DNA from: Gracilaria gracilis
Lineage: Eukaryota > Rhodophyta > Florideophyceae > Gracilariales > Gracilariaceae
Direction: 5' to 3'
Assembly: GCA_030374805.1 (NCBI GenBank)
Contig: JARGSG010000217.1
Span: 310,001-374,000, forward strand
DNA: 64,000 nucleotides
The position numbers and the translations under genes are program-made. The first letter of the stretch is position 1. Every line of letters begins with the position of its first letter. Shown here piece after piece: positions 42,375 to 53,737 of the stretch. Under the pieces are notes generated by a model that was given only the letters and a program-made list of their open reading frames with translations, ran no database searches and was not told the DNA's origin.

Positions 42375-43226
42375 GTGCGGTTTTGTTATATTGCTGGCAA
42401 GCTGCGCCTCGCCAATGTGCCGCCTTTCGAGGTGCGCCCCGACGTTCTCAAGCAGATGCTTTCCTTTTTCCTTGTGTTCACGTCCATGATTGTCTTCAAC
42501 AACTTGTGTCTTAAGTATGTCGACGTGTCTTTCTACCAGGTTGCGCGAACGCTCACCATTGTCTTCAACGTTGTTTTTGACTACGTCGTTCTGGGCCAGG
42601 TCACTACCTTCAAGGCCATGGTGTTCTGTGCTTTCGTGGTGTCCGGTTTTGCTCTTTGAAACGTGGAAGACATGCGCTGGTCTCTTCTTGGAGTTCTTTT
42701 TGGTGTCACTTTTTTCTTCTTCGTTGCCATGAACTCCATCTTTGTCAAAAAGAAGTTTGTCCTCGTCGACAACAAGCCCTGGAAAATCACCCTGTATAAC
42801 AACCTCAACGCCTATTTCCTCTTCCTCCCGCTCATTCTCGGTTCCGGTGAGATTTCGTTTGTTCTTACCTCTCCAGAATTCCGTACACTCAACTACTAAG
42901 TCCTCTTGCTTGGATCTGGATAGCTGGGTGTCAGTATTTCTTTTGTCACGGCCACTCAGATCAAGTATACCTCCCCGCTTATACACCATGTCTCTGCTAC
43001 TGCAAAGGCAGCTGCACAGACTATCATTGCCATTCTTGTATATAGAAATCCCATCCCATCTCTTGGTTTTCTTGCCGTACGTATCGTACTTTCGGCCTCT
43101 CTAGGATACACGCTTCTCAAAAGAGCTGAGATGAAAAAGAAGGCTGAGCATCAAACTGCCTCGAAGCTCGACACATCTAAGGAGCCTCTTACCACAAGTC
43201 CAGAAATGCGTACAGAGGAAGCATAG
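42375..43226 (+). pseudogene. GDP-fucose/nucleotide-sugar transporter-like (SLC35C1/TPT family), three stops
   Basis: A single phase matches the GDP-fucose transporter family: FNNLCLKYVDVSFYQVART, TIVFNVVFDYVVLGQ, MRWSLLGVLFGV, KKFVLVDNKPWKITLYNNL, NAYFLFLPLILGSG and, near the end, QIKYTSPLIHHVSATAKAA with VYRNPIPSLGFLAVR. These are Golgi multi-pass carriers that import the sugar nucleotide in exchange for GMP. The phase holds throughout but stops occur at 42657 (TGA), 42897 (TAA) and 42927 (TAG) before the natural end at 43224. About seven of the ten family helices are present. The first helices and the start are not identified. Confidence 0.85.
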
Positions 43227-43788
43227 ACCTGTAAACCAGCCCTCTGTTTCCTTTCAGTCTCATCTCTACTTCCCCAACTGCATTCTTTTACTTTCTTGAC
43301 CGTAATTTCTGTAAATGTCCTCAACCAATGCATTTGTCGTTATCATATCGCAGTGAGAATTGCTCGATTATACCTGTCACCCAGGTCAAGGAGTATGCAA
43401 AGACTGTTTTAGGTTGAGCAACACTGTCAGTCGACAATCCTTCCTCAGCACCCTATGGGACTCCTGGTTTCTTTCACATACCATGTCATATGTGTTTGAA
43501 CTTTTAATCAACGAATCCTTGCTGCCTCCGGTGATTCTTTAACTTTTGTTTCTCTTCAGGACTTGATCCTTTCCTCGCACCACCGTAGTAAGTTAACTCG
43601 GTGAGTTTAGAATAACGCTTGCACTACTACCAAGAACTACAGTAAAGGAATTGAATGACTTCAGTGACTAGTCGGTCGTATCAGCACTCGGCAGGCGATC
43701 ACATGCCTTGCTTCGTCTTCGCTGTTGTGGCACAACAAAAGATGGGTCGAAGAGGGTCTGCTCCAGTGGGACTTTCTTGTTGTACAGA

Positions 43789-43870
43789 GCCTGGATAGAA
43801 TCACAATGATTCGCTATTTGAGGCAGAGACTGCTCCCCGAAGTAGCAAGATGTGGAAAGTTTTGAAGGAT
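43789..43870 (+). repeat. 82-bp repeat, copy 2
   Basis: Homologous to 42247-42328. The same phase as copy 1 continues a further 35 codons here, suggesting that this copy keeps more of an original 5' coding part. Confidence 0.8.
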
Positions 43871-44468
43871 GACGTGGAAAGCCATAAGGATAACACTCTT
43901 CCTCTCCAAAATTCCCCGGTGCAAAGAAAGAGCGGTGGTTGAACAAATATCATAGTAAAATCATTCACACGGTTACCTCGTTGCACTTGTGAGCCCCGGA
44001 TTAAAAATCCTTGCAAGAGTTCAAAGCCCTACATAGACGTTCACTTGTCCCACAAACTGTCAAGCACAGCACAGTAGCGCCAATATCGTGCCATGGTTCT
44101 TTGCTTGGCAGAAAGGAAACATACTGCGAGGACTTATACCTGGTTATTTGGAGGAATGAAATGTTATAGAGATAGCTTCGTCCACAATATTTGAATCGCA
44201 CAACAGTTGACTGTTTCGTTGCAGAACTCCAGCAACTCCATTACCGTACGATAACGGTTCCAGACTGCATTGCATCATGAGCATCATGAGATGGCTCTCA
44301 AAGTTTGTGTCTTGAACAATTCTGATTATGAATCACCTGCGTTCGACTACACCAAGACAGCAACTATGATAGCAGTTAGATACACGACTGGTTGATTTTC
44401 ATACAGCGACACAGCAATGTGCGATGACAGCCAGCTTGAAAGGTTTGTTTGAAGATAGAAGCCAGCCA

Positions 44469-44550
44469 TTGTAGGTCGTTGGGGGTATTTAGCAAACCAC
44501 ACGCGTTACGAGGAATCAGCGTACGCCCTCATAATAAAGAAGAAGAAGAA
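44469..44550 (+). repeat. SINE-like 3' tail, copy 2
   Basis: TTGTAGGTCGTTGGGGGTAT through CACGCGTTACGAGGAATCAG, CGTACGCCCTCATAATAAAG and a (GAA)4 tail. It shares about 80-90% with 56221-56315. Confidence 0.8.
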
Positions 44551-46671
44551 TCCAGCCATGAAAGTGCGTTGGCCAGAGCAATGGCACAAGCAACGCGAGC
44601 TGTAATATTATTTTCGCGTTGATCGAGGGCCCTTCAAAGTAACGAGTTTGACAAAGTGTATACCGGGAGTGGGTATTACGGAGAATACCTGTGCCTTGAC
44701 CGAGCTAGATAAAACTACTACCCCATTCGATTCTCTTGGTACGGCAGCTTGACAACACGGAGAACAGAGATAAGCAGATAAACACCAGTGCAGTGTACGG
44801 GCATTGGATGGCCTGAGCGCTACCATGGACTGCTTTGAAACGAGAAGCGATTTTGAGTAAACGACTTTGCTACACGACATTTGTGCAATGAGCACAGTCT
44901 CTGATGAAGATCCAACTCGTTTGCGAACCATGCATCAAGATTGTACAACGGTACTGTTGTGCACAACTGTACCTTCGTTTCCAGTTCTCTTCGGTGTGAC
45001 GGATATAACTGAGCCCACAGGATCGAGTAATTTGTGCCGACATCATCGGGGCCAAGAAGATAAATATGCACGCGTACGCCGCGGGGGGGGGCACAGTGTG
45101 GAAAAACGTGTTGAGAGAAATTGTTTTCCCTGGAGGTCGTGGATCATCCAAAGATCATGATGAGCAGCGCAGCATGGACTGCGAGACTGTGGGTTGAAAT
45201 CAGTGGATTGAAGAACAGCCGTTTTGCTCTACAACTCTCGAGGGTATGCATTTCGCATAATCTTGTTGTGAGCGGTGAAGTGATTCGAAGTGTGACAGAC
45301 AGGGCCCTTCCACCTCTTGGCCAAGGGGGTCGAGCTACTCTTCACTTTGTGTGCGCCCAGCAGCTGCGCTACATGGGGCAGTAGCGATTTACATCCAAGC
45401 AAAAGAAGAGTCGCAAATCAACGCGTGGACATTGTGAGTCTCACGAGCCCCACCCGCGCGAAAGAGTCTGCATGTGGTGTGTCGGGGAACCTAAGTGTCG
45501 ATCACTTGTACGTATTCTGGTATATAATACCCAACGGCACACTCACCGGCTTTGGCGGCATATCAAACATGCTCCACACAGCCGGTTCTGTAGGTCGGCC
45601 AAAGAGGCGAGATATCTACGAGATAGGGCGGTGAAGTTGCTGTTGCCCCAAAACGCAGGATGATGCAAAAAGTTCCCGCCGCGCCGTGATTACATTCTGG
45701 CTCTCAAGAATCTGCGACATGGCCAGCCTGTGGACGTTCATTGCGCTTCGAACAATAAGACCAGCTCACACGCTACGCACCTGAACCCGGTCTGCCTATG
45801 TCACTGGGCACACCAGCATCCTTTTACAAGCAATTCTGAGTCCATTATTCGACCAAAGCAGCCGAAGGTAACGCCATCAGTCCATGTGTTTGATCGAAGT
45901 CATCAGGGTTGTGCTGTACTTGATCAAAGGGAAATGGACAACGGTCATCCTGGTCATCTTCTCCGCTCGTTTGGCTACCAAAGCCCCCACCATGAACAGC
46001 AAGATGGAAAATATATGCCTTTTCAATGCAAATGTTTGAAGAACTCGCTGCGATTACGGGGTCCGTTGTTGATTCTCTTGCCTTCACCAACGAGCGAAGA
46101 GCGAAAAGCTTGGCATAGCTGACGTTTTTTTTTCATCGCGCATACAATATCGGTACGTACGAGTAGATTATTTGGTCTGCGATCGGCCTCACAATCCTCA
46201 CAGGCACAATGGCATAGTATAGTATCGAGTACTTTACCCGTTTCAAACTGCCAGAACGCACTGAGATGCTCATCTTTGCGTGGCTTGCTTTGTGGTGGGT
46301 CAGTTGGGAGCAGCAATTAGAACACCTTCACATGTCTTGCCGATGAAGAAGCAAAACACTGACCACCTCAAATTCGATACGGAAAAACAGCTTGTAGCCA
46401 GTATAGCTTTTACCACCACGAGCGATCGCAGCCATCCCGGTCGTGTTTGCCTGGATGCTTTTCGTCTCTTGCCTCATGTCTGCGTTTGTCGCTAGCCGTG
46501 GTGCCGTTCGCAGATCTTCCCATCCAGTTTCACAAACAAGAACACCAGACCCCGATAGAGCCGTGGAAGTCACACCTCCGTAGATTACCGAACAACCGGA
46601 GAGACCTACAAATTCAGTTTCGATGTTTTCAACTCCACTTTGAGAGACGTGCTGAAAGGAAAGTAAGGTTA

Positions 46672-48508
46672 TTATACTCTGACACCGGACCAGAATATGT
46701 AAGTCTCCGAAAGGAATTCTCTGAGGAAGGCATTGACTGGGACATCAGTGCCCCGTACAGTTTTCATTAACTCAAGATTGAATCGCGATCTATCACCATT
46801 TTCTGGTTTAGGCGGAAAGAAGAAGCTCATTTCTTGTGGTACAATTCCAATGATTCTTTCGTACTACGATAGACCAATACATCGACGTAAAACATCCTTG
46901 CAGAACATCGCTCTGTACGGGAATTTATCCACCATTTCCGTATCAGCATACAGAGCTCAGTCCGACCAGTTGCACTTACATTCGAAGTTGCTGAGATGAA
47001 ATGAGAACCATTGCGTCAATCGATCGAAAGATTCCGGGTCCATGTCGCCAGCTTCCTGAAACTTCGTGTTCACTGCTGTCAGCAAATTAGTCGGTAACCG
47101 CGTTTCTTTCACACGGCACAAATCGACGAAGAGTGTGCCGAAGTAAACCGGTGGAAAACAGGGGGTAGGCGATGCACACATTTGTGATAAAACGCTTTCA
47201 ACAATTTTGTCACTTTGCTCTCTGAACACAGGGAGATTCAAAAGTCTCTCAGCTGCTAGGGTGTTCTTTTCACCAAATTTGTCTATGATATTAGCAATGT
47301 AGCATCGTAGGATATAGCGAATGACTGGCGTTCGTCGTTTCATGTATTCTACCATACCAATGTCTCCGTCCGGTGTTCTGCATGATAAAGAATTCGTAGA
47401 CGCACCGTTTGCAAGTTCCTTTTCGATGATTCCTGTAGAGTCTTCCTCCTTTTTACCGTAGAAAGGGTCTTCTGACTTCTTCTGTTTGTCCAGTTTAAGA
47501 GAATCAACTTCACCGTTGCATACAGAGTCAACCAGAATGCCTTCTTCTTTCTTGACATCAGTTTCTCTCGATTTGCCACCACGGTTCTCACCAGCTCCAT
47601 TTGCTGAGCCCCCATCTGGGTTCGTCAGAGATGGGAAGGTGAGTTTAGGCGACCCGTCTTAAAGGACCTCACTCTTTTTGTCTCCTCTCAAGCTATTAAT
47701 ACCGTTCTCTCAAGTGTGCGACTGCCCACCACCAGATTTTACGGGACGAATACGTTCTTGCTTTCGATTAACAAGAATCATGCGGAAGCGAGGACTGGAA
47801 TACTTCGACAGTTTAGAATGCGCTGGGACCATTGACAAAGGCAGGGCTATAACATGGCCTCCTTGAAACAGCTGTGGGAACTGACCCTGCCGTCACGTGA
47901 TTACACCGGTTGAAATGCCCCATCCGTCGTTGCGAAGGGAATTGAATGCGATGAGTAACTCTGAGAAAGCCGGCATTGATCGGTTCTTGTTTGCAGGTGC
48001 CAGGCTCCTTCATCGGCTTCCATCCCATAAGCTTTCAATCCGGTCAACAAGGTTCGATATCGCTTGCAGTTTTTAAGGGGCTCGTTCATGAAGTACTTTT
48101 GCGATCCACGGACACGGTGAAAATCCCAGCTCTTCAAGAAATACACCACGGCAATGCACTCCACGCTCTGATCTATTTGCTTCAGACAACTCGAATACGA
48201 AAGCCTCCAATAATGAGATGACTTGATCGGTCATTGCTTCCGCAGAAATAATTCTGCAGTCCATGAGACATGCAAGGAAGCGAAGGTGAATTAGTGGGCA
48301 GCGCAACCGCGCAGCGGGATATGCTATTAACGACGAACTTCACAGTATGCGGATTGGTTTGCATCCTTGTGCAAGACGCGCTGCACATACTCTCGATATC
48401 TCGAGAAATGGCACAAGGATCATCGCCACCAATAGACTTGTCTGCCAACTTTGCGTAAGTGTTGAGTGTACCAAGACGTTCTGCTTCCTCGGGCGTTTCA
48501 AGGTCCAT
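46672..48508 (-). pseudogene. Nuclear cap-binding protein CBP80 (NCBP1-like), broken
   Basis: Read on the minus strand the parts follow NCBP1 in order: an N-terminal helical part with ACLMDCRIISAEAMTDQVIS and GFSPCPWIAKVLHE, then YSSPRFRMILVN, then the MIF4G-like block FGTLFVDLCRVKETRLP and RLTQWFSFHLSNFECK, and LRRCIGLSYYERIIGIVP. CBP80 with CBP20 binds the m7G cap of nuclear RNA. The copy shifts phase near 48320 and 48100, has several stops between 48070 and 47400, and has TGA in place of the expected Trp codon after NWSD (about 46957). The C-terminal third of the family was not recognised. ATG at 48508 is the likely start. Confidence 0.85.
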
Positions 48509-49015
48509 TAGACTGAACTAATGACTTCAAGGCGGGGCTTTCTTGGCCTGGATGGGTCCACTACTGCTCTGGTCTATTGGGGACCGGCGGAATTATCAAG
48601 GTGGATCTATGCTGGCGGTCTACTTCGATGCCCCGTACACGTTTAAAAAAGAGCTTCTAAAACCGCTTTGCACATCGAAAACAAGAAAGCTGCTTTCTTT
48701 CGTTTGTTGTACCCTTGGTACTCGTCGTCAGACGGCATAGAAATCAGAGCTGCGTCGCGACGCCTCCGTAGTCGGCGGCGGCTGGTCGCTTGCGTCGTTA
48801 GCAGGGCGCCGTCTGCGGGAGCGCAAGCGGCGCCCCTGCGCACCCGCTATGAGATCCTTTACAAGGAATTGTATGCCCACAACTTTACACACGGTTCTCC
48901 ATTTCATTTTACTGCGCGAAACATCTTGAGACTGCCGCTTCTTGCGGATCTTCGACAAGGGCTGCTTGCAACCGCCTCACCTTGAGTGGAAATATTTGCA
49001 ACCGCTTCATTCAAG
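48509..49015. other. Flank of the Harbinger transposon, hairpin-rich
   Basis: Contains GC-rich inverted repeats, for example GGGCGCCG and CGGCGCCC around 48807-48833, and the palindromic GCGTCGCGACGC near 48752. One or both may mark the left end of the PIF/Harbinger element, but a matching right end was not found. Confidence 0.35.
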
Positions 49016-50131
49016 ATGACATCGGTGTTCGTCTCCTTTCAATTCGATGAACATCAACGGTCTTCGCTCTTAAAAAAGGCAGGTTTACGAATCCGAAAGG
49101 TTTTGGAAAAGAATTCCTCCTCTACGAAGTCTCACAAATGCCCGTGGGAGACGCGAAAAAACGTTACGTTTGAGACGATTACGGATTTTCTCAGCGATTC
49201 TGCTTTCAAAAGAGACTATCGAATGACACGGCAATCGTTCTACAAACTGGTCGCTATGATTCAGCCTTTATTGAAGAAGAGCGACGAAATGGGAGAGAGA
49301 TCGGGGAGACCCACGTTATCAGTTGCGACCCGGCTCGGAATCACATTGAGTCGCCTTTCTGGGGGATCAATGGATACGATTCACCAATTGTTCCGAACGC
49401 AGCGTTCTACTGTCTACTACGTGTTTCTACAGACTTGCGTTGCGTTATCTCATGTGTTGAAGCTTCCTGGTATTTCAGACCAACATGAAGATTTGGCAGA
49501 GCTTTCGAAAGACTTTAAAACATCCCGACCGTTTGTAAGTCCACTTACTGGTTGTATTGGGGCTATTGATGGCATAGCAATAAAAATAAAGCCCCCAAGA
49601 AGAAACACTGCGAAGTATTGGTGCAGGAATGGGTATAATGCGATACCGGTTCAGGCACTTGTGGATTATGCCGGCCGTTTTTTGTTTGCTTCTGCCAAAT
49701 GCGTCGGGTCTACGCATGACTCGTTGGCATATGCGGCCTCTAAGCTATCACAATTTTTGGGTGGGGAAGACTTGCCGACAGAGTTTTGGTTAGTGGGAGA
49801 CGATGCATATGTCTGTACGGACAATTTGATAACCCCAATTCCTGCATCACAGGTTTGTTTCGGGTATGAGAAAGCTTTTAACTACTTTCTATCCTCTTTG
49901 CGCGTGCACGTGGAGCAAGCATTTGGTCGTCTGGTGACGAGGTGGAGGATTCTTCAAAGCCGACTTAACTACTCAGTTAGCATCAACGCAAACATAATTG
50001 TTTTATGCATGAAGCTGCATAATTTTGCATTGACGAGGGGGACAAAAAGGGGCGTTGGTTTGCACCTGCTGAGCGTCAATCGTTGGAAAAGGACGTACAG
50101 GAATGGTACAACGCTCCCAAGGAGGGTTTAA
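49016..50131 (+). CDS. PIF/Harbinger (DDE_Tnp_4) transposase, nearly intact
   Basis: Long frame with first ATG at 49016. The N-terminal helix-turn-helix region leads to YRMTRQSFYKLVAMIQPLL and the sigma-like FRTQRSTVYYVFLQTCVALS. The DDE triad is complete: GCIGAIDGIAIKIKPP (D), WLVGDDAYVCTDNLITPI (D) and VHVEQAFGRLVTRWRIL (E). The last 35 residues of this frame look unlike the family. The neighbouring phase (50040-50274) reads RWFAPAERQSLEKDVQEWYN and a polar C-terminal end, so one base was probably gained or lost in a run of five G at 50036-50041, after the catalytic domain. It cuts and pastes with a three-base target. The partner Myb-like ORF of Harbinger elements was not found near it. Confidence 0.9.
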   Translation: MTSVFVSFQFDEHQRSSLLKKAGLRIRKVLEKNSSSTKSHKCPWETRKNVTFETITDFLSDSAFKRDYRMTRQSFYKLVAMIQPLLKKSDEMGERSGRPTLSVATRLGITLSRLSGGSMDTIHQLFRTQRSTVYYVFLQTCVALSHVLKLPGISDQHEDLAELSKDFKTSRPFVSPLTGCIGAIDGIAIKIKPPRRNTAKYWCRNGYNAIPVQALVDYAGRFLFASAKCVGSTHDSLAYAASKLSQFLGGEDLPTEFWLVGDDAYVCTDNLITPIPASQVCFGYEKAFNYFLSSLRVHVEQAFGRLVTRWRILQSRLNYSVSINANIIVLCMKLHNFALTRGTKRGVGLHLLSVNRWKRTYRNGTTLPRRV

Positions 50132-50389
50132 TTGATATGGCAAGTGCCTCTCCGGAAGGAGGTCCGCAACCGGAGAGTATACGCTCGACAAGGAAGCGGA
50201 ACGAAATGGTGAATATCATTCGCAGCCGCAACTTGCAACGCCCTGGGTTGAGGGGCGTACCAGAGCCGCTTTGATGTGTGTGGTAAATCAAGTAAGCGTT
50301 GTGGAACAATAGCAGCTGTCTGAACTTGTACCAGTACCATGTGTTTCTTAGCTGATCTTCTGTGGTCTAAAGCAACAGTAAGAATGGGG

Positions 50390-51466
50390 GCTTGCCGTTA
50401 CCTTCGACCATCAAACTTTGGTTCAAAAGACAGACCCAAGTCATGTCCTTTTCATGGCTAGCTTGGGTCTAGCCTCACTCTAGAGAGACCTGTCTAAACC
50501 AGGAGGCCACATTGCATATGGCCATCGAGTGGATCACTTTTCGGGCACCGTGCGCTACCTCTCTGTTAATGATCATCTCGGCCGCTGGTTGTCGAGACGT
50601 GATGATTTGGAGAGTCTGGGTTATATGTTGTTATAATTGTTCAATGGTTCACTACCGTGGCAGGGTTACTCAGGCGAGGACAAGAACATGCAGGTTTGTG
50701 AGACATGACCGTGGAGGCTATGTGCCGCGGTGCACAAGAAATGCTCCAATTCTTCTTGGCCTATGTGCGTCAGATGAAATTCGAGGAGTCCCGTGATTAT
50801 GACTATATAATGTTGGTATATGACAGTAATTGGGGACTCAAGGAGGTCAAAAAGCTTTTGATAGCTCAGGAGAAGGAACGGCTTGGTTCACCAGAAATTT
50901 ATCAACCTATTGCTGGTTCGAAGAGAAAGCAGCGAGATCTTGATGACGTTGGCGCACTTTTGCTCAAGAAGCACAAAGTTGTGCTTCCGAAGCGAATCAA
51001 GACTCATCAGTGGATTATTGTATCCACAAGAGCGCGAACGAACCTTTCACCACAGACTCAATGCTACACCTCTCATACCTCCTACTCCAATTTAGTCAAG
51101 GAAGCTGCGAGAAAGTGGGGAATGCTAAGGCGGATAACGAGTCTCAAATTTGCTGGAGGTATGTGGACTGCAGTGCTTAACTCGCGCAATTCTGTCTATA
51201 TGGAACAAGCATTGCATTACCGCAATGACCCGGACTTTCCGCGAGAATGGGTTTGTCATAAGTGGGAACAGTCATACTTCAGTACCTCTGTGGCTGGCAA
51301 TGAAAGTTGTTGGGGAGTTGTGGGCTCTACGATGCAACGGGGACGTAAGTACAAACAGCAATCCGATATTGGGTCGGCGTGGTTGTCTTTGAAGTGGATT
51401 CCAGACAAATGGTTCGCCGACTTTCATATTAATTCAATTGCAACGCATAGTCGCCCTTTAAAATAG
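50390..51466 (+). pseudogene. MUT9-like casein kinase 1 (MLK) with C-terminal domain, broken and 5' truncated
   Basis: The kinase C-lobe is read as RPSNFG (subdomain VIb), SLGLAS (where D-L-G is expected, so the metal-binding Asp is lost), [29 protein letters not shown], then a stop, LFNGSLPWQGYSGEDKNMQV and LAYVRQMKFEESRDYDYI. From about 50980 the plant-type MLK C-terminal domain follows: GMWTAVLNSRNSVYMEQAL, WVCHKWEQSYFSTSVAG and WIPDKWFADFHINSIATHS. Stops: TAG about 50478, TAA about 50632, TGA about 50706. The N-lobe is absent: a nearly intact Harbinger transposase precedes it, so the insertion or truncation may have removed it. In plants these kinases phosphorylate histone H3 and light-signalling proteins. 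Confidence 0.85.
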
Positions 51467-51811
51467 CTCAATGTTAGTCGTATCTATGTTGGAACAAGTG
51501 TCGGAAATTCCATCCAAGTTCGATGTCGAAAGCAAAAAGACAACTGTAGTCACTGCGTTCAAAAGACAAACAACGTCTGTGGCGTAACTTTGTATGCGTT
51601 TGCACTAACTTACTGAAGCACACCGGTTCACATACATATGTATATGCACATATAGGTCTTTTTCTCCAACGCACATCCGTACGTTCTTTGTTGCAAAGCA
51701 AGTGGAAAGGAAGTTAATGAGAAAGTTACTGTAGTCGTTCTTCGTTAAACGGCATGACTTGAACAGGTAACGTAACCTTACAATAGCGTTCCCGATACCA
51801 GCAAACTTCGT
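51467..51811. other. No gene seen
   Basis: AT-rich spacer between the kinase pseudogene and the ABC-transporter remnant, with only short frames. Confidence 0.35.
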
Positions 51812-52707
51812 TCAACGAAATATAGAACAGCTAGATGCCGCTGCTGCCGTTTTGCTCACACACGCAACCTGCCCCCCGATGAGGTGCTCCCGCTCCAACC
51901 GTGAATGCCTGCGTGCATTTTGCTTGAGTGTTTGCATGCTGCATGCAGCTCGCGTTGCCGCTACGTACAGCAGCACCTTGTCGTGAAACTGCACCACAGA
52001 CGGTCATCTACCCTCGCTCACGCACGTCGAGCCTACGTCCAGGTCCAGCGCCGACGTTGACTCGTCAAGAATCACTAACCTCTGCTTCCAAACCAAAACC
52101 CTCGAGAAAGCCAGTTGTTTCCTTTACCCCCACGCTCATGCTACGGCTCAACGCCTCGCCCTCTGCATCCAGCCCCGCTTTGCGCATCAGATTCCCCTGG
52201 TTTACGCGCCGCAGCGCAAAAGCAACCTCGTCGTCTGTCACGTCCGTCCTGCTCCACGGGTACATCACGTTCTCTCGAAGCGACCCCATCATACAAAAAC
52301 GCTTTCTGTGGGAAGAAAAGCGTGTCTGCGCGCCCGAATCTTATGATGCTTCCTCCGCCCTCCTTCCACAACCTGCATATCACTGGCAGCCGCGAGCTCT
52401 CTCCCATGCCTGACCTTCCCACCACCACCAGTCGCTCTCCTCGCCGTATACTGAACCCAATGTGCTGCACCAGCCTTTGGTGTGGCGGGGTGGGCGTGCT
52501 AACGCGCTCGTCTCGCAGCGTCAGCTCTGCTGCCTCGCTGTCGCCATCGCCCTCAAGTTCGTTGTTGCGTTCTAAACTGCAAATGCGCTCGACCGGTGAT
52601 CTGCCCGATTTAAACGCATCCGAGATGCCCTTGAGACGCCAGATCCCGGCGCCGAGCTTCGCCAACGTCGTGAAATCCGACACCACAAATCCAAGAGACA
52701 AAAGCAC
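51812..52707 (-). pseudogene. ABC transporter, subfamily D/SbmA-type nucleotide-binding part, broken
   Basis: From 52707 the phase reads the end of the membrane domain (LGFVVSDFTTLAKLGAGIWR) and then the ATPase: LVVVGRSGMGESS where the Walker A should be GKS (the catalytic Lys is changed to Glu), SIIRFGRADTLFFPQKAFLY, GSLRENVMYPWSRTDVTDD, RLVILDESTSALDLDVG (Walker B with D-loop) and PSVVQFHDKVLLY (H-loop region). The pieces lie in at least three phases. The ABC signature motif was not recognised. Fatty-acyl (ABCD) and cyanobacterial exporters of this shape pump substrates across organelle or cell membranes. The membrane-spanning N-terminal half is missing, so it is a truncated and disabled copy. 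Confidence 0.75.
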
Positions 52708-52799
52708 ATGGTTGAAAAAAACTGCTTAGTAAGGGAAATCTAGAGCAATAATGGTTCATACCTGTTAACTTTTTTCGTATAGAAGCCCAAATTCAATGC

Positions 52800-52852
52800 A
52801 CCCGTACTTTGCATCCAACCGCGATCATGATGGTTGGATGCAAAGTAGGGGT
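52800..52852. repeat. Inverted repeat, 21-bp arms (20 matches), 11-base loop
   Basis: Arms CCCGTACTTTGCATCCAACC and GGTTGGATGCAAAGTAGGGG flank the loop GCGATCATGAT. They differ at one position. It could be a hairpin in RNA, a terminator-like structure or a miniature palindromic element. It lies just outside the truncated ABC transporter, about 90 bases beyond its end. Confidence 0.9.
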
Positions 52853-53737
52853 ATAATACCGACGCAATAAAGGACCACGCGTGGGAGCGCAACAAGCGTC
52901 GTTCATGTTAATTTACAGCGCCTTTTTTTACCTTTAAACAATCACGCGTTCACGCGTTCAGGTTCACGGCTTGTTTAGACTGCGCCTGAGCCTACCCCAT
53001 GGTATTTGGTTTCTCGTCACGAGTGCATGCCATTCCGTACCCATGAGGTTTCCGACAAACTGTGAAACGGTTCTGCTCGGTTGGAAGCCACGAATCCTGA
53101 AGTTCAGCACAGCTTTTGCTTCCATTAGAGAATCCGCGATGTGATATGTTTTGATCTATAGCCAACAACCCCCTGCACGTCACAGCCAGCGGCTCACGGC
53201 GCACCAGAACGATCAGACTCGCCATGAGGCACACTCGACGGCGCCGAATGCACGAACGGCTGGCGATCAAGCAGTACACCGCTGCAACAGACCGACAACC
53301 ACTCGCGACGTATGCGAACACTACGCTGGGCCATGGCACGACCCACTTCTCACGCCTGACGCTCGCCGACCTACCACGAGCAGTGACACTGCGCGCTCCA
53401 ACTGCGTGCACCGCTACGGGCGCAGCAACGCTTCGCTAACCTCACTTGCCGACGACAATTGCCCGAGCGCCCCGCCACCGCGCAGGTTCGATCCAGCATG
53501 GACGGGACAAACCGCCCTACCGAACGCAGCAGACAATACGACACCGTGCGCGACACTGAACGGCACGTCGAAGGCGCAACGCAAGGAAAGCTCGGCACAG
53601 CGGCACGCTCGGCGTGTCGCCGATGCCGTCGAGGCGCAGGATGCGCCGCTCAGCACACAATAGCAGCACTCGCACTGGCGTGAGTGGCTCACAGCTGTCA
53701 ACCAATTGCCGGCCTGGCACAATGAGAAGTAAGGCAA
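52853..53737. other. GC-rich stretch without assignable gene
   Basis: Frames of 100-170 codons (53151-53663 plus and several minus) overlap as mutual shadows with Arg/Ala/Pro composition and no motifs. Confidence 0.35.

Larger units (their letters stand above)
43227..46671. other. No recognised gene, contains a duplicated 82-bp segment and a SINE-like tail
   Basis: Long stretch with short frames only. 43789-43870 is the second copy of the 82-bp repeat and reads on in one phase to about 43940 (DDVESHKDNTLPLQNSP). 44469-44550 is a SINE-like tail. Frames of 80-130 codons near 45121-45634 and 45730-46122 carry no motif. A poly-T run lies near 46126. Confidence 0.35.
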
